Part shown: positions 26,444 to 35,378 of the stretch, in pieces
How positions within the stretch are numbered: the stretch's first letter is position 1
Layout of the letters: each line of letters opens with the position of its first letter
Source of the DNA: Paenisporosarcina sp. HGH0030
GTDB taxonomy: Bacteria > Bacillota > Bacilli > Bacillales_A > Planococcaceae
Direction of reading: 5' to 3'
DNA length: 64,000 nucleotides
Assembly: GCF_000411295.1 (NCBI RefSeq)
Contig: NZ_KE150421.1
Location: 7,265-71,264, forward strand
Notes under the pieces: generated by a model
Database searches by the model: none
The model's input: only the letters and a program-made list of their open reading frames with translations
Told to the model about the DNA's origin: nothing
Translations under genes and position numbers: made by a program

Positions 26444-27787
26444 ATGAAGTCAGTATTACAACAATTACCGGAGTCTGTTCTTGCACAAATTTTGGAGAAC
26501 GCATTTCAATGGTTTGTCGTGGTAGATAAAAATTCACGAATCCTTTATATCAACGAAGACTATTGCCAGTTTTTAGAGGTGCCACGAGATCAAGCCATCG
26601 GAAAACCTGTGGATGAAGTAATCGAAAATACAAAAATGCACGAAGTTATTAAATCCGGAATGGCACACCAAGCATCTCCTCATTACATAAAAGGGACATA
26701 TATGCTGGCTAATCGCGTACCTTTAATAGTGGATGGAGAAATTGTCGGTGCTTTTGGAAGCGTTGTTTTTCGGGATATGAACGATTGGAAAAAGCTTAGT
26801 TCACACGTTAGGACTACCATGGACAAAATTAACATGACTTCGCATGAAGCACCGAACAAATTATATCGTCTTGAAGATATCAAAGGTAGTTCGAAAGCGA
26901 TTCGTTCGATCAAAGAAACAATACAAATGATTGCCCCAAGTGATTTGTCCGTACTGATAGAAGGCGAAAGTGGGACGGGAAAAGAACTATTCGCTCAAAG
27001 TATCCATGAACGATCGGAGCGTGCCGAATTTCCCTTTGTGAAAATTAATTGTGCAGCAATCCCAGAGGATTTATTGGAATTGGAGATTTTTGGTGCCAAT
27101 ATAGAGCCCGAAAAGCATCATCGAAAAGGACGCTTTGAACTTGCCGATAATGGCACCTTGTTTCTTGATGAAATTGGTGCAATGCCACTGACCATTCAAG
27201 CGAAGCTATTACGCGCTATACAGGAAGGTGAAATTGAACCCATTGGCTCTAATATGACGAAACAGGTAAACGTTAGAATACTTGCAGCAACCAATCGTCC
27301 TTTGGAACATTTAATTGAACAAGGCAAATTCCGAGAAGATTTATATTATCGAATACAAGCCATTACGCTACGTATTCCCCCGTTACGTGAGCGAATGGAA
27401 GATTTCACAGAACTGGCTAATACCTTTCTGCAGCAATACATATTAAAGGCTGGTAAACGCAGACTTGTCCTGTCGAGCCGAACAAGAGAGTATTTACAAA
27501 ACTACCATTGGCCCGGCAATGTTCGCGAATTGCAAAATGTCATTCAAGCGGCAGTTTATTTAGCCGAGCACGAGATAATAGAACCAACTGCATTACCGGA
27601 ACAATTGAAACAAGTTCGAAAAAAACCCGTAACTCAGTTCGTCAACTTGCAGGATGCAATAGAAGATCTTGAAAAAATGATGATTCAACATGCATTGCAA
27701 GATGAAAAGGATAAAAGGATAATAGCCAAACAATTAGGACTGAGTCGTTCGACACTTTATGAAAAAATAAAAAAATATAACTTATGA
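26444..27787 (+). CDS. PAS-AAA+-Fis transcriptional regulator lacking GAFTGA
   Basis: A 447-residue protein built like an enhancer-binding activator. A PAS sensor lies at about 10-120 (WFVVVDKNSRILYINEDYC). The AAA+ domain lies at about 145-370, with Walker A GESGTGKE, Walker B GTLFLDEIG, arginine-rich FREDLYYRI and PPLRER. A Fis-type HTH is at the end (IAKQLGLSRSTLYEKIKKY). The sigma-54 contact loop GAFTGA is missing: between IFG and GRFE there are only 11 residues (ANIEPEKHHRK). It probably acts on sigma-A promoters, in TyrR style, on the downstream acetoacetate/3-hydroxybutyrate operon. ATG 26444 is preferred over GTG 26435 because AGGGTG precedes it. Confidence 0.88.
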   Translation: MKSVLQQLPESVLAQILENAFQWFVVVDKNSRILYINEDYCQFLEVPRDQAIGKPVDEVIENTKMHEVIKSGMAHQASPHYIKGTYMLANRVPLIVDGEIVGAFGSVVFRDMNDWKKLSSHVRTTMDKINMTSHEAPNKLYRLEDIKGSSKAIRSIKETIQMIAPSDLSVLIEGESGTGKELFAQSIHERSERAEFPFVKINCAAIPEDLLELEIFGANIEPEKHHRKGRFELADNGTLFLDEIGAMPLTIQAKLLRAIQEGEIEPIGSNMTKQVNVRILAATNRPLEHLIEQGKFREDLYYRIQAITLRIPPLRERMEDFTELANTFLQQYILKAGKRRLVLSSRTREYLQNYHWPGNVRELQNVIQAAVYLAEHEIIEPTALPEQLKQVRKKPVTQFVNLQDAIEDLEKMMIQHALQDEKDKRIIAKQLGLSRSTLYEKIKKYNL

Positions 27788-27792
27788 CCTAA

Positions 27793-27893
27793 TTCCGAAT
27801 AAACGGACGTAAATCCGAAAAATAAGACTACTAATTTCGACAAAATCTCTATTCATATTAAATAGACTTCTAAATAGTCCGAAATTTCGGACT
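27793..27893 (+). promoter_or_regulatory. TCCGAA-type operator cluster
   Basis: A perfect 18-base palindrome AGTCCGAAATTTCGGACT lies at 27876-27893. Two further TCCGAA half-sites and one CGGA lie between 27793 and 27819. There is no T-run after the palindrome, so it is not a terminator. It lies 42 bases upstream of the -35 of the CoA-transferase promoter, the right place for an activator, and is most simply read as the binding site of the regulator just upstream. Confidence 0.6.
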
Positions 27894-27934
27894 TGAGGAC
27901 GAGGGGTTTCGACAATTTGTTGTCACAAGTTCTA

Positions 27935-27982
27935 TTGCGTGAAAATTCTGCATCTGTTTTAATAGCTATGAAAGCGCTTTTA
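27935..27982 (+). promoter_or_regulatory. Promoter and cre site of the CoA-transferase operon
   Basis: TTGCGT (27935-27940), 17 bases, TTTAAT (27958-27963). A cre-like palindrome TGAAAGCGCTTTTA (27969-27982) sits on the expected transcript start; it matches the CcpA consensus TGWAARCGYTWNCW at 13 of 14 positions. No sigma-54 -24/-12 element was seen here. Confidence 0.68.
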
Positions 27983-28021
27983 TACAATTAATTATATGAA
28001 TTCTTGTAAGGAGGAAAACAC

Positions 28022-28711
28022 ATGAAGCCAATCTATTCTTCTGCAGAAGAGGCTGTACAACAAATTCAAAATGGGGCGACATTAATGGTCGGTGGTTTTG
28101 GACTGGTTGGAATACCCGAAAAATTGATTCTTGCTCTTGTTGATAAAGGAGTAACCGATTTAACCGTTATCTCGAATAACTGTGGAGTTGATGATTGGGG
28201 ACTTGGTCTTTTATTGAAAAATAAACAAATAAAAAAGATGATCGGTTCATATGTTGGTGAAAACAAGGAATTTGAACGCCAAGTATTATCTGGCGAAATC
28301 GAAGTGGAGTTGACGCCACAAGGGACTTTAGCTGAAAAAATTCGTGCGGGCGGTGCAGGCATTCCTGCATTCTTTACTCCGGCAGGCGTTGGTACAACCA
28401 TTGCTGAAGGAAAAGAAATTCGTGATTTTGACGGTAAGGAATATGTACTTGAAGAAGCATTGCGAGCTGACTTTGCACTTGTTCGTGCTGCGAAAGCTGA
28501 TAAGTTTGGGAATCTTGTTTATAACAAAACAGCGCAAAACTTTAATCCGATGATGGCGGCTGCAGGAAAATTCACCATTGCAGAAGTGGAAGAAATTGTT
28601 GAAACAGGTGATTTGGATCCGAACACAGTTCAAACACCAAGCATCTATGTACAAGGACTACTGCAAGCATCACAAGAAAAACGGATTGAACGTTTAACGA
28701 CTCGTTCATAA
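28022..28711 (+). CDS. scoA: 3-oxoacid CoA-transferase subunit A
   Basis: The alpha subunit (229 residues) of a heterodimeric succinyl-CoA:3-oxoacid (or acetate:acetoacetate) CoA-transferase. The signature [19 protein letters not shown] is near the N-terminus, followed by [12 protein letters not shown] and [24 protein letters not shown] precedes the ATG. It starts an operon with subunit B, a GntP permease and 3-hydroxybutyrate dehydrogenase, so acetoacetate from 3-hydroxybutyrate is the likely substrate. CcpA repression is suggested by the cre site. Confidence 0.93.
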   Translation: MKPIYSSAEEAVQQIQNGATLMVGGFGLVGIPEKLILALVDKGVTDLTVISNNCGVDDWGLGLLLKNKQIKKMIGSYVGENKEFERQVLSGEIEVELTPQGTLAEKIRAGGAGIPAFFTPAGVGTTIAEGKEIRDFDGKEYVLEEALRADFALVRAAKADKFGNLVYNKTAQNFNPMMAAAGKFTIAEVEEIVETGDLDPNTVQTPSIYVQGLLQASQEKRIERLTTRS

Positions 28712-28731
28712 GACAGGAGGAGACAAACAGC

Positions 28732-29394
28732 ATGGGAAAAGTAAATGTTAGGGATCGTATAGCTATTCGAGCTGAACAAGAAATTGAAGACGGAAACTAC
28801 GTGAACTTAGGAATTGGGATGCCAACTTTGGTTGCAAACTATATTTCTCCTAACAAAACAGTAGTTTTACAATCTGAAAACGGATTACTAGGTATCGGAC
28901 CGTATCCAACAGAAAATGAAGTTGATCCTGACTTGATTAACGCAGGAAAGGAAACGGTTACAACAACTCCAGGTTCTGCATTTTTCACAAGTGCTGAGTC
29001 GTTTGCCATGATTCGTGGTGGACATGTTGACGTTGCTATTTTAGGTGGTATGGAAGTTTCAGAGACTGGCGATTTAGCAAACTGGATGATTCCAGGCAAA
29101 ATGATTAAAGGCATGGGCGGCGCAATGGATTTAGTTCATGGTGCCAAGAAAATCATCGTGATTATGGACCATGTTGCAAAAGATGGGTCAGCCAAAATCA
29201 AGAAACAATGTGATCTCCCGTTAACCGGTAAAGGCGTAGTAAATAAAATAATTACAGAACGTGCTTTGATTGAAGTAACACCAACTGGATTGGTTCTAAA
29301 AGAAGTTTTTGAAGGGTTCTCTGTTCAAGACGTCATTGATTCTACAGAAGCTTCTTTAAATGTGGATAATGTAAAAGAAAACGTCCAGTTCTAA
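28732..29394 (+). CDS. scoB: 3-oxoacid CoA-transferase subunit B
   Basis: The beta subunit (220 residues). The catalytic Glu that forms the CoA thioester lies in [14 protein letters not shown] (about 44-57). [12 protein letters not shown] and the [14 protein letters not shown] block are also typical. It follows subunit A by 20 bases with an AGGAGG site, matching the order of the B. subtilis scoA-scoB (yxjD-yxjE) genes. The two subunits should form one enzyme that activates acetoacetate to acetoacetyl-CoA. Confidence 0.94.
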   Translation: MGKVNVRDRIAIRAEQEIEDGNYVNLGIGMPTLVANYISPNKTVVLQSENGLLGIGPYPTENEVDPDLINAGKETVTTTPGSAFFTSAESFAMIRGGHVDVAILGGMEVSETGDLANWMIPGKMIKGMGGAMDLVHGAKKIIVIMDHVAKDGSAKIKKQCDLPLTGKGVVNKIITERALIEVTPTGLVLKEVFEGFSVQDVIDSTEASLNVDNVKENVQF

Positions 29395-29428
29395 AACGTC
29401 TTAATAAAATTTCGGGGGAAATTTATTA

Positions 29429-30769
29429 ATGGATACTAGTATTGTATTAAGTATGATCGGCCTCCTTGGTGGACTAGCTTTACTCATTTTCTTAACATTA
29501 AAAGGTGTAAATATTCTTATTGGTGGTCCCATTTCTGCATTATTCGTTGCCGTCATGAGTGGTCTGCCATTATTTCCTCAGTTGGTTGAAGAAGGAGCAG
29601 CAAACTTTGTTACCAGTTATATGACAGGTTTTACATCATTCATTTTAGCTTGGTACCTAATGTTCTTACTTGGGGCTGTTTTTGGAAAAGTAATGGAAGA
29701 CAGTGGTGCTGCAGATTCAGTTGCCAAATGGTTTGTAGCAAAATTAGGCATGAAGTTTGCCGTGCTTGCAATTGTACTTGCATGTGCAGCTTTAACTTAC
29801 GGCGGTGTTAGTTTGTTCGTCGTAGCATTCTCTGTATATCCAATGGCTATCTCTTTATTTAAACAAGCAGATTTACCACGTCGTTTTATTCCAGCGACAT
29901 TAGCTTTAGGATCTGTCACATTTACAATGACTTCTGCAGGTTCTCCAGAAATTCAAAACTGGATTCCAATTCCATATTTAAAGACAGATCAGTTTGCAGG
30001 TTGGGAAGTCAGTTTAATTGTAGCTGCTTTCATGGCAGTTTTCGGTTATTGGTGGTTGAAAAAACTTATCACGAAAGCAGTCAATAAAGGTGAACGTTTT
30101 GAAGATCGTGAAACGGATCCAACTTTTGATGTAAACCGTCCATTGCCAAATCCATTCCTATCTATGATTCCATTATTGGTTGTATTGGGTATTTCGTTCA
30201 TTTTCCACAATGAATTAAAAACTTCCGCATTAATTGTTGCCTTGCTGGGTGGAATTATTGCAACGTTTATCGTTAGTTGGAAATACTTTAAATCACCTTG
30301 GGAAGCAGTTTCTGCAGGTACTGTAGGTGCTATTATCGCTATTGGTAACACGGCTGCGGTTGTAGGCTTCGGTGGAGTTGCAAAATCTGTGCCTGCATTT
30401 CAGGTAGCAGTTGATGCAATGACCAGCATTCCTGGTTCTCCTTTAATCGGAGCAGCTGTAGCGGTATCAGTAATTGCAGGTATGACTGGTTCAGCTTCTG
30501 GTGGGCAAGCTATAGCATTACCATTATTAGCACCAGGTTATATGGATGCTGGTGTTAACCCTGAAGCGTTACACCGTGTTGTGGCCATTTCATCTGGAGC
30601 GCTTGATTCATTGCCACACAATGGCTATGTAGTCACAACTATTCATTCCATTTGTGGTGAGAAATATAGCCAAGCATATTGGGCAGTAGCTGCAACTACA
30701 GTTGTTACACCAGCAATCGGTGTAGTAATTGCGATTATACTTTTCTCGTTTGGTTTTGGAATTAATTAA
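29429..30769 (+). CDS. GntP-family permease (YxjC-like)
   Basis: A 446-residue polytopic carrier of the gluconate/H+ (GntP) family, with ten or more hydrophobic spans. Seen are LKGVNILIGGPISALFVAVMSG at the start, TMTSAGSPEIQNWIP in the middle and MTGSASGGQAIALPLLAPGY near 355-375. GntP members next to scoAB and a 3-hydroxybutyrate dehydrogenase (yxjC in B. subtilis) are inferred to import 3-hydroxybutyrate or a related short-chain acid; gluconate is unlikely here. Confidence 0.88.
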   Translation: MDTSIVLSMIGLLGGLALLIFLTLKGVNILIGGPISALFVAVMSGLPLFPQLVEEGAANFVTSYMTGFTSFILAWYLMFLLGAVFGKVMEDSGAADSVAKWFVAKLGMKFAVLAIVLACAALTYGGVSLFVVAFSVYPMAISLFKQADLPRRFIPATLALGSVTFTMTSAGSPEIQNWIPIPYLKTDQFAGWEVSLIVAAFMAVFGYWWLKKLITKAVNKGERFEDRETDPTFDVNRPLPNPFLSMIPLLVVLGISFIFHNELKTSALIVALLGGIIATFIVSWKYFKSPWEAVSAGTVGAIIAIGNTAAVVGFGGVAKSVPAFQVAVDAMTSIPGSPLIGAAVAVSVIAGMTGSASGGQAIALPLLAPGYMDAGVNPEALHRVVAISSGALDSLPHNGYVVTTIHSICGEKYSQAYWAVAATTVVTPAIGVVIAIILFSFGFGIN

Positions 30770-30776
30770 ATGAACT

Positions 30777-30803
30777 CAGCCGCCTAGTGCGGCTGATTTT
30801 TTT
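30777..30803 (+). terminator. Intra-operon terminator before the dehydrogenase
   Basis: CAGCCGC and GCGGCTG perfect arms, 5-base loop, then seven T residues that run straight into the GGAGG of the next gene. It looks like a complete intrinsic terminator inside an operon. Confidence 0.85.
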
Positions 30804-30813
30804 GGAGGGAAAT

Positions 30814-31584
30814 ATGATGGTAAAAGATAAAGTGTTATTCATTACTGGTGCAGCACAAGGAATCGGTTTTCAAATAGCACAAGAGTTTGCACAAGCTGGC
30901 GCCAAAGTGGTGTTGACTGATTTGAATGAAGAAAAAGTAAAAGAAGCAGCGGCTTCACTTGGTTCAGGTGCAATCGGCTTAAAATGTGACGTAACTGTTG
31001 AAGAGGAAATTATCATTTCAATCGATGAAACCATCAGACAATTTGGCAAGCTTGATATTTTAATCAACAATGCTGGTATGCAACACGTTGCCATGTTGGA
31101 AGATTTCCCAACTGCACGTTTTGAATTGCTTATAAAAATCATGCTCACTGCTCCATTTATTGCCACGAAAAATGTATTGCCACATATGCGCAAACAAGGC
31201 TTCGGCCGTATTATCAATATGGCCTCAATCAACGGATTAGTAGGGTTTGCTGGTAAATCAGCCTATAACTCGGCCAAGCATGGCGTGATTGGATTGACGA
31301 AAGTTACAGCTCTTGAAACAGCAGTGGACGGCATTACCGTAAATGCAATTTGCCCAGGTTATGTGGACACGCCACTTGTGCGTAATCAGTTGCAAGATTT
31401 GGCTACAACTCGCAATGTGCCCCTTGAATCAGTGCTTGAAGAAGTTATTTATCCGTTGGTTCCACAAAAACGTTTACTGGATGTAAAAGAAATCGCGGAT
31501 TTAGCGATGTTCTTATCCAGCGAATCGGCAAAAGGCATGACTGGACAGGCAGTTGTTCTGGACGGCGGATATACTGTTCAATAA
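30814..31584 (+). CDS. 3-hydroxybutyrate dehydrogenase (SDR family)
   Basis: A 256-residue short-chain dehydrogenase. The cofactor loop is TGAAQGIG (about 11-18), NNAG follows near 88, Ser in NMASINGL, and the catalytic pair in YNSAKHG. Asp after VVLTD (about 38) favours NAD over NADP. It matches the D-3-hydroxybutyrate dehydrogenase type with the extended C-terminal lid, and its neighbours make that substrate likely; YxjF is the B. subtilis counterpart. The open frame extends to 30787, but only ATG 30814 (or 30817) is spaced from GGAGGG. Confidence 0.87.
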   Translation: MMVKDKVLFITGAAQGIGFQIAQEFAQAGAKVVLTDLNEEKVKEAAASLGSGAIGLKCDVTVEEEIIISIDETIRQFGKLDILINNAGMQHVAMLEDFPTARFELLIKIMLTAPFIATKNVLPHMRKQGFGRIINMASINGLVGFAGKSAYNSAKHGVIGLTKVTALETAVDGITVNAICPGYVDTPLVRNQLQDLATTRNVPLESVLEEVIYPLVPQKRLLDVKEIADLAMFLSSESAKGMTGQAVVLDGGYTVQ

Positions 31585-31587
31585 ATC

Positions 31588-31616
31588 TTGTGCTTTTTGA
31601 AAACTTCGATTACAAT
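31588..31616 (+). promoter_or_regulatory. Promoter of the leuS leader
   Basis: TTGTGC (31588-31593), 17 bases, TACAAT (31611-31616). Confidence 0.62.
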
Positions 31617-31624
31617 AAAAAACA

Positions 31625-31880
31625 ATAGTGTAAGACTGTGAAAAGGATCAGTAAATAATGTTGTGTTTTGTAGAGAGCCGACGGTTGGTGCAAGTCGGTA
31701 TCACAAGTTATTGAACTCGCCTTGGAGTCTGCAGTGGTGAAGTAATAGTAACCGGTGCCGTTTTCCGCGTTAAGGAAACAAGTTGAGCAATATTTGTTGC
31801 TAATTTGGGTGGTACCGCGGGAGTATGCGTATAACTCTCGTCCCTTAGTCTTTTTTGACTAATGGACGAGAGTTTTTTTT
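31625..31880 (+). promoter_or_regulatory. T-box riboswitch (Leu) with terminator
   Basis: The leader has the T-box layout. Stem I carries GGTGCAAG and a specifier loop GAA-CTC-GCC with CTC (Leu) at 31716-31718. The T-box GGGTGGTACCGCGG is at 31807-31820. The terminator arms ACTCTCGTCC and GGACGAGAGT are followed by eight T residues to 31880. UGGU in the T-box fits the A discriminator of tRNA-Leu. Uncharged tRNA-Leu would favour the antiterminator and turn on leuS. Confidence 0.96.
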
Positions 31881-31932
31881 ATTTTGGCTATGTTATATTT
31901 CTTTGTTGTTTTTTACTGGTAAGCGATATGGA

Positions 31933-32101
31933 GCAAAACAGCGAAGACTTCTTTGGGAAAGCGAGACAGTCGAGACCCCGCAGAAGCGAATATAGGAACG
32001 AAGGCTAGGAACGCCACCTCGTGTGGCAACGCCTTCGTGACCAACATCCTGTTGGCCTGAGGAGGCTCGACACTCGCCCAAGGAAAGCGTAGCTGTTTTG
32101 C
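31933..32101. repeat. Structured palindromic repeat in the leuS leader
   Basis: Outer arms GCAAAACAGC (31933-31942) and GCTGTTTTGC (32092-32101) are perfect. Nested inside are ACGAAGGC/GCCTTCGT, GCCAC/GTGGC and CCAAC/GTTGG, plus GTCGAGAC/GGCTCGAC. Base composition is richer in GC than the flanks. Similar GTCGAGACCCCGCAG...GGAGGCTCGAC intergenic repeats are common in Bacillales genomes (recalled, not searched). A minus-strand frame through it is spurious. About 270 bases separate the T-box terminator and leuS, and this element fills most of them. Confidence 0.75.
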
Positions 32102-32153
32102 GGAAAATCAACAGCATTGTTTAACAGAGCCTTTATTTTAAGGAGGAAAAGAT

Positions 32154-34568
32154 ATGAATTTTAAACATCAACAGATTGAAAAAAAGTGGCAAACGTATTG
32201 GGATCAAAATAAAACATTTAAAACTGGGGAAGATTCTTCAAAACCAAAGTTTTATGCTTTGGATATGTTTCCTTTTCCGTCAGGTGCAGGACTGCATGTA
32301 GGTCATCCAGAAGGATATACGGCAACTGATATTTTGAGCCGATTCAAGCGTATGCAAGGTTACAATGTGTTACATCCAATGGGATGGGATGCTTTTGGTT
32401 TGCCTGCAGAGCAATATGCTCTTGATACAGGCAATGACCCTGCTGAATTTACGGCAAAAAACATTGCAACATTCAAACGTCAGATTCAGGAACTTGGATT
32501 CTCTTATGATTGGGAACGTGAAATCAATACAACGGATCCTTCTTATTACAAGTGGACGCAATGGATATTCCTTCAGCTACATAAAAAAGGATTGGCTTAT
32601 GTGGATGAAGTGGCAGTGAACTGGTGCCCGGCACTTGGAACTGTGCTTGCAAATGAAGAAGTGATTGATGGGAAATCCGAACGCGGAGGGCATCCTGTTG
32701 AAAGACGTCCAATGAAGCAATGGATGCTGAAAATTACAGCATATGCCGATCGTTTAATCGAAGATTTGGATGAACTGGATTGGCCAGAAAGCATTAAAGA
32801 TATGCAACGTAACTGGGTTGGCCGTTCAGAAGGAGCAGAACTGACATTCAAAGTGGATTGCACTGAGCACTCATTCCGTGCATTTACTACACGTCCGGAT
32901 ACAATCTTTGGCGCAACATATGCAGTACTAGCACCCGAGCATGCTTTGGTAAAAGATATTACCGTAGCCGAACAACGTGAAGCGGTAGAAAAATATATTG
33001 AATCTGTGAAGTTGAAAAGCGACCTTGAGCGTACAGATTTAGCAAAATCCAAAACAGGTGTGTTTACAGGTGCTTATGCACTTAATCCAGTAAATGGAGA
33101 AAAAATGCCGATTTGGATTGCTGACTATGTACTGGCTTCATATGGTACGGGCGCAATCATGGCTGTTCCTGCACATGACGAACGCGACTATGAATTTGCC
33201 AAACAGTTTGAACTTCCAATCGTTGAAGTCGTTGCAGGTGGAGACATTTCAAAAGAACCGTATGCAGGAGAAGGCGAGCATGTAAACTCTGATTTCTTGA
33301 ATGGTCTGGACAAAACGGAAGCAATTGAAAAAGCGATTGCTTGGTTTGAAGAAAAAGGAACTGGCGAAAAGAAAGTAACATATCGCCTACGTGATTGGTT
33401 ATTCAGCCGTCAACGTTACTGGGGAGAGCCGATTCCTGTAATTCACTGGGAAGATGGTTCAATAACAGCTATTGATGAATCAGAACTTCCACTGATTTTA
33501 CCGAAATCTAATGATATTAAACCAAGTGGAACAGGTGAATCACCACTTGCTAAAATAGACGAATGGGTAAATGTTGTTGATCCGAAAACGGGCATGAAAG
33601 GCCGTCGTGAGACGAATACAATGCCAAACTGGGCAGGTAGCTGCTGGTATTACCTGCGCTATATTGATCCAAACAATGATCAAGCCATCGCAGACCCAGA
33701 ATTGATTAAACAATGGTTGCCTGTCGATATTTATATCGGTGGAGCTGAACATGCGGTTCTTCACTTACTTTACGCTCGTTTCTGGCATAAAGTGTTGTAT
33801 GATATTGGCGTTGTGCCAACTAAAGAACCATTCCAAAAACTTTACAACCAAGGAATGATTTTGGGCGAAAATAACGAGAAAATGTCCAAATCAAAAGGGA
33901 ATGTCGTGAATCCTGACGATATCGTGGAAAGCCACGGTGCAGACACTCTTCGTTTATACGAAATGTTCATGGGGCCATTGGACGCGTCCATTGCGTGGTC
34001 AGAAAATGGACTTGACGGTGCCCGTCGATTCCTAGATCGCATCTGGCGCTTGTTCGTAAATGAAGATGGTACAATCAGCGGTAAGATTGTTGAGTCAAAT
34101 GATGGAACACTCGAAAAAGTGTATCATCAGACAGTGAAGAAAGTGACGGAAGACTACGAAGGAATCCGTTTCAACACAGCGATTTCGCAAATGATGGTCT
34201 TTATCAATGATGCTTACAAAGCACCACAAATTCCTGTTGAATATGTAAAAGGATTCGTTCAGCTACTTGCTCCTGTAGCACCACACGTGGCAGAAGAGCT
34301 TTGGGAAAAACTTGGAGGCAGCGAAACGATTTCTTACGTGGCTTGGCCGACATTCGATGAATCCAAACTAGTGGAAAACGAAATTGAAATGGCTATCCAA
34401 TTCAATGGTAAGGTTCGCACGAAAATGGTCGTTAGTAAAGATTTCACTAAAGATGAGTTGGAAAAAGCGGTTTTACAAGACGAAAAAGTGATTGAAATTC
34501 TTGATGGAAAAGAAATCAAAAAAGTCATTGCCATTCCTGGTAAGCTTGTGAACATAGTGGTCGGCTAA
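32154..34568 (+). CDS. leuS: Leucyl-tRNA synthetase
   Basis: The 804-residue class I synthetase charges tRNA-Leu. The HIGH motif appears as [15 protein letters not shown] (about 45-59), and KMSKS as [12 protein letters not shown] near 577. The CP1 editing domain lies between ([12 protein letters not shown]...). AGGAGGAAA precedes the ATG. It is controlled by the upstream Leu T-box. Length and domain order are normal. The TAA overlaps by one base the ATG of a small membrane protein. Confidence 0.98.
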   Translation: MNFKHQQIEKKWQTYWDQNKTFKTGEDSSKPKFYALDMFPFPSGAGLHVGHPEGYTATDILSRFKRMQGYNVLHPMGWDAFGLPAEQYALDTGNDPAEFTAKNIATFKRQIQELGFSYDWEREINTTDPSYYKWTQWIFLQLHKKGLAYVDEVAVNWCPALGTVLANEEVIDGKSERGGHPVERRPMKQWMLKITAYADRLIEDLDELDWPESIKDMQRNWVGRSEGAELTFKVDCTEHSFRAFTTRPDTIFGATYAVLAPEHALVKDITVAEQREAVEKYIESVKLKSDLERTDLAKSKTGVFTGAYALNPVNGEKMPIWIADYVLASYGTGAIMAVPAHDERDYEFAKQFELPIVEVVAGGDISKEPYAGEGEHVNSDFLNGLDKTEAIEKAIAWFEEKGTGEKKVTYRLRDWLFSRQRYWGEPIPVIHWEDGSITAIDESELPLILPKSNDIKPSGTGESPLAKIDEWVNVVDPKTGMKGRRETNTMPNWAGSCWYYLRYIDPNNDQAIADPELIKQWLPVDIYIGGAEHAVLHLLYARFWHKVLYDIGVVPTKEPFQKLYNQGMILGENNEKMSKSKGNVVNPDDIVESHGADTLRLYEMFMGPLDASIAWSENGLDGARRFLDRIWRLFVNEDGTISGKIVESNDGTLEKVYHQTVKKVTEDYEGIRFNTAISQMMVFINDAYKAPQIPVEYVKGFVQLLAPVAPHVAEELWEKLGGSETISYVAWPTFDESKLVENEIEMAIQFNGKVRTKMVVSKDFTKDELEKAVLQDEKVIEILDGKEIKKVIAIPGKLVNIVVG

Positions 34569-34735
34569 TGGAACCGATACATGTTGTCTTAATACTTGTC
34601 GTCATCGCATTTTCTTGGAAGATTTTCACGATTCTACGTCACCCGGAAATTTCTAAATCCAACAAAAGGATGGCACTCAGTGTATTTATCATTTCACTGA
34701 TATCATTCGCCATTGCACTATATTTTGCAGGATAA
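34568..34735 (+). CDS. Small two-span membrane protein after leuS
   Basis: A 55-codon frame starting at the ATG that shares its A with the leuS TAA (TAATG). Hydrophobic helices lie at about residues 5-20 and 36-53, separated by a basic loop (RHPEISKSNKR). No separate ribosome site is evident; termination-reinitiation from leuS is likely. I do not recognise the family. A perfect terminator follows immediately, which supports it as the last gene of the leuS transcript. Confidence 0.68.
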   Translation: MEPIHVVLILVVIAFSWKIFTILRHPEISKSNKRMALSVFIISLISFAIALYFAG

Positions 34736-34739
34736 GCGA

Positions 34740-34775
34740 AAACCCCAGTCATTTAAATGACTGGGGTTTATTTTT
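34740..34775 (+). terminator. Terminator after leuS operon
   Basis: A perfect 30-base palindrome (AAACCCCAGTCATTT and its complement, 34740-34769) followed by ATTTTT. Confidence 0.9.
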
Positions 34776-34838
34776 GTTGATTAGATGGTGAAGTTGCGAT
34801 CGTTCCGAAAAAAGTAGTTGTCCCACATTATCTGTTCT

Positions 34839-35210
34839 TTATACGTGTTGATCCACGAGAATAGGATTACCGTCTGGATCTTCAATTGTAAAACTGGCTG
34901 GTCCAACGCTTGATGTATCTGCTTCAGTCAGTATTTTAATTCCTTTTGCTTTAAGCTGATTCTGCAGTTCTCGAATGTCCGTAAACGTATCAAGATTCTC
35001 GGCATTTTGATTCCATCCTGGATTAAAAGTCAGAATGTTCTTTTCGAACATTTCTTGGAACAGCCCTATTACGCAACCTTGGTTCTTCATAATAAGCCAA
35101 TTTTGAGTAATGTCCCCACCGAAGACTTCAAACCCTAAATCTTCGTAAAATGATTTTGATTTATTAATGTCTTTTACACTTAAACTTACAGAAAATGCTC
35201 CTAGTTTCAT
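34839..35210 (-). CDS. VOC-fold (glyoxalase/bleomycin-resistance type) protein
   Basis: A 123-residue vicinal-oxygen-chelate protein with the usual two beta-alpha-beta-beta-beta units: SVSLSVKDINKSKSFYEDLGFEVF at the start and SFTIEDPDGNPILVDQ at the end. AGGAGGAAG stands before the ATG. The conserved metal positions are only partly evident, so it may not be a glyoxalase. It stands alone between leuS and a lyase on the other strand. Confidence 0.82.
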   Translation of the reverse strand: MKLGAFSVSLSVKDINKSKSFYEDLGFEVFGGDITQNWLIMKNQGCVIGLFQEMFEKNILTFNPGWNQNAENLDTFTDIRELQNQLKAKGIKILTEADTSSVGPASFTIEDPDGNPILVDQHV

Positions 35211-35378
35211 ATTACTTCCTCCTATAGTTTTGAATATTCATGCTTTATATAAGTTCAGTATAGATGTGTCATTTGGAATACACAACATTCATCTTAAGTG
35301 AAGTGGACAGCTCCTCATACATTCCATGCTCAAGTGCTATACTAAATAGATACGTAGAAAGAATGGGAGGATAAAACA

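Noticed and set aside
27900-27950. Possible sigma-54 promoter before scoA (TGTCAC...TTGC)
   Set aside because: The spacing between the two elements is wrong for -24/-12, and the nearby regulator lacks GAFTGA.
31893-32117. 74-codon minus-strand frame in the leuS leader
   Set aside because: It follows the palindromic repeat and has the arginine/serine-rich look of spurious frames in such repeats; no ribosome site.
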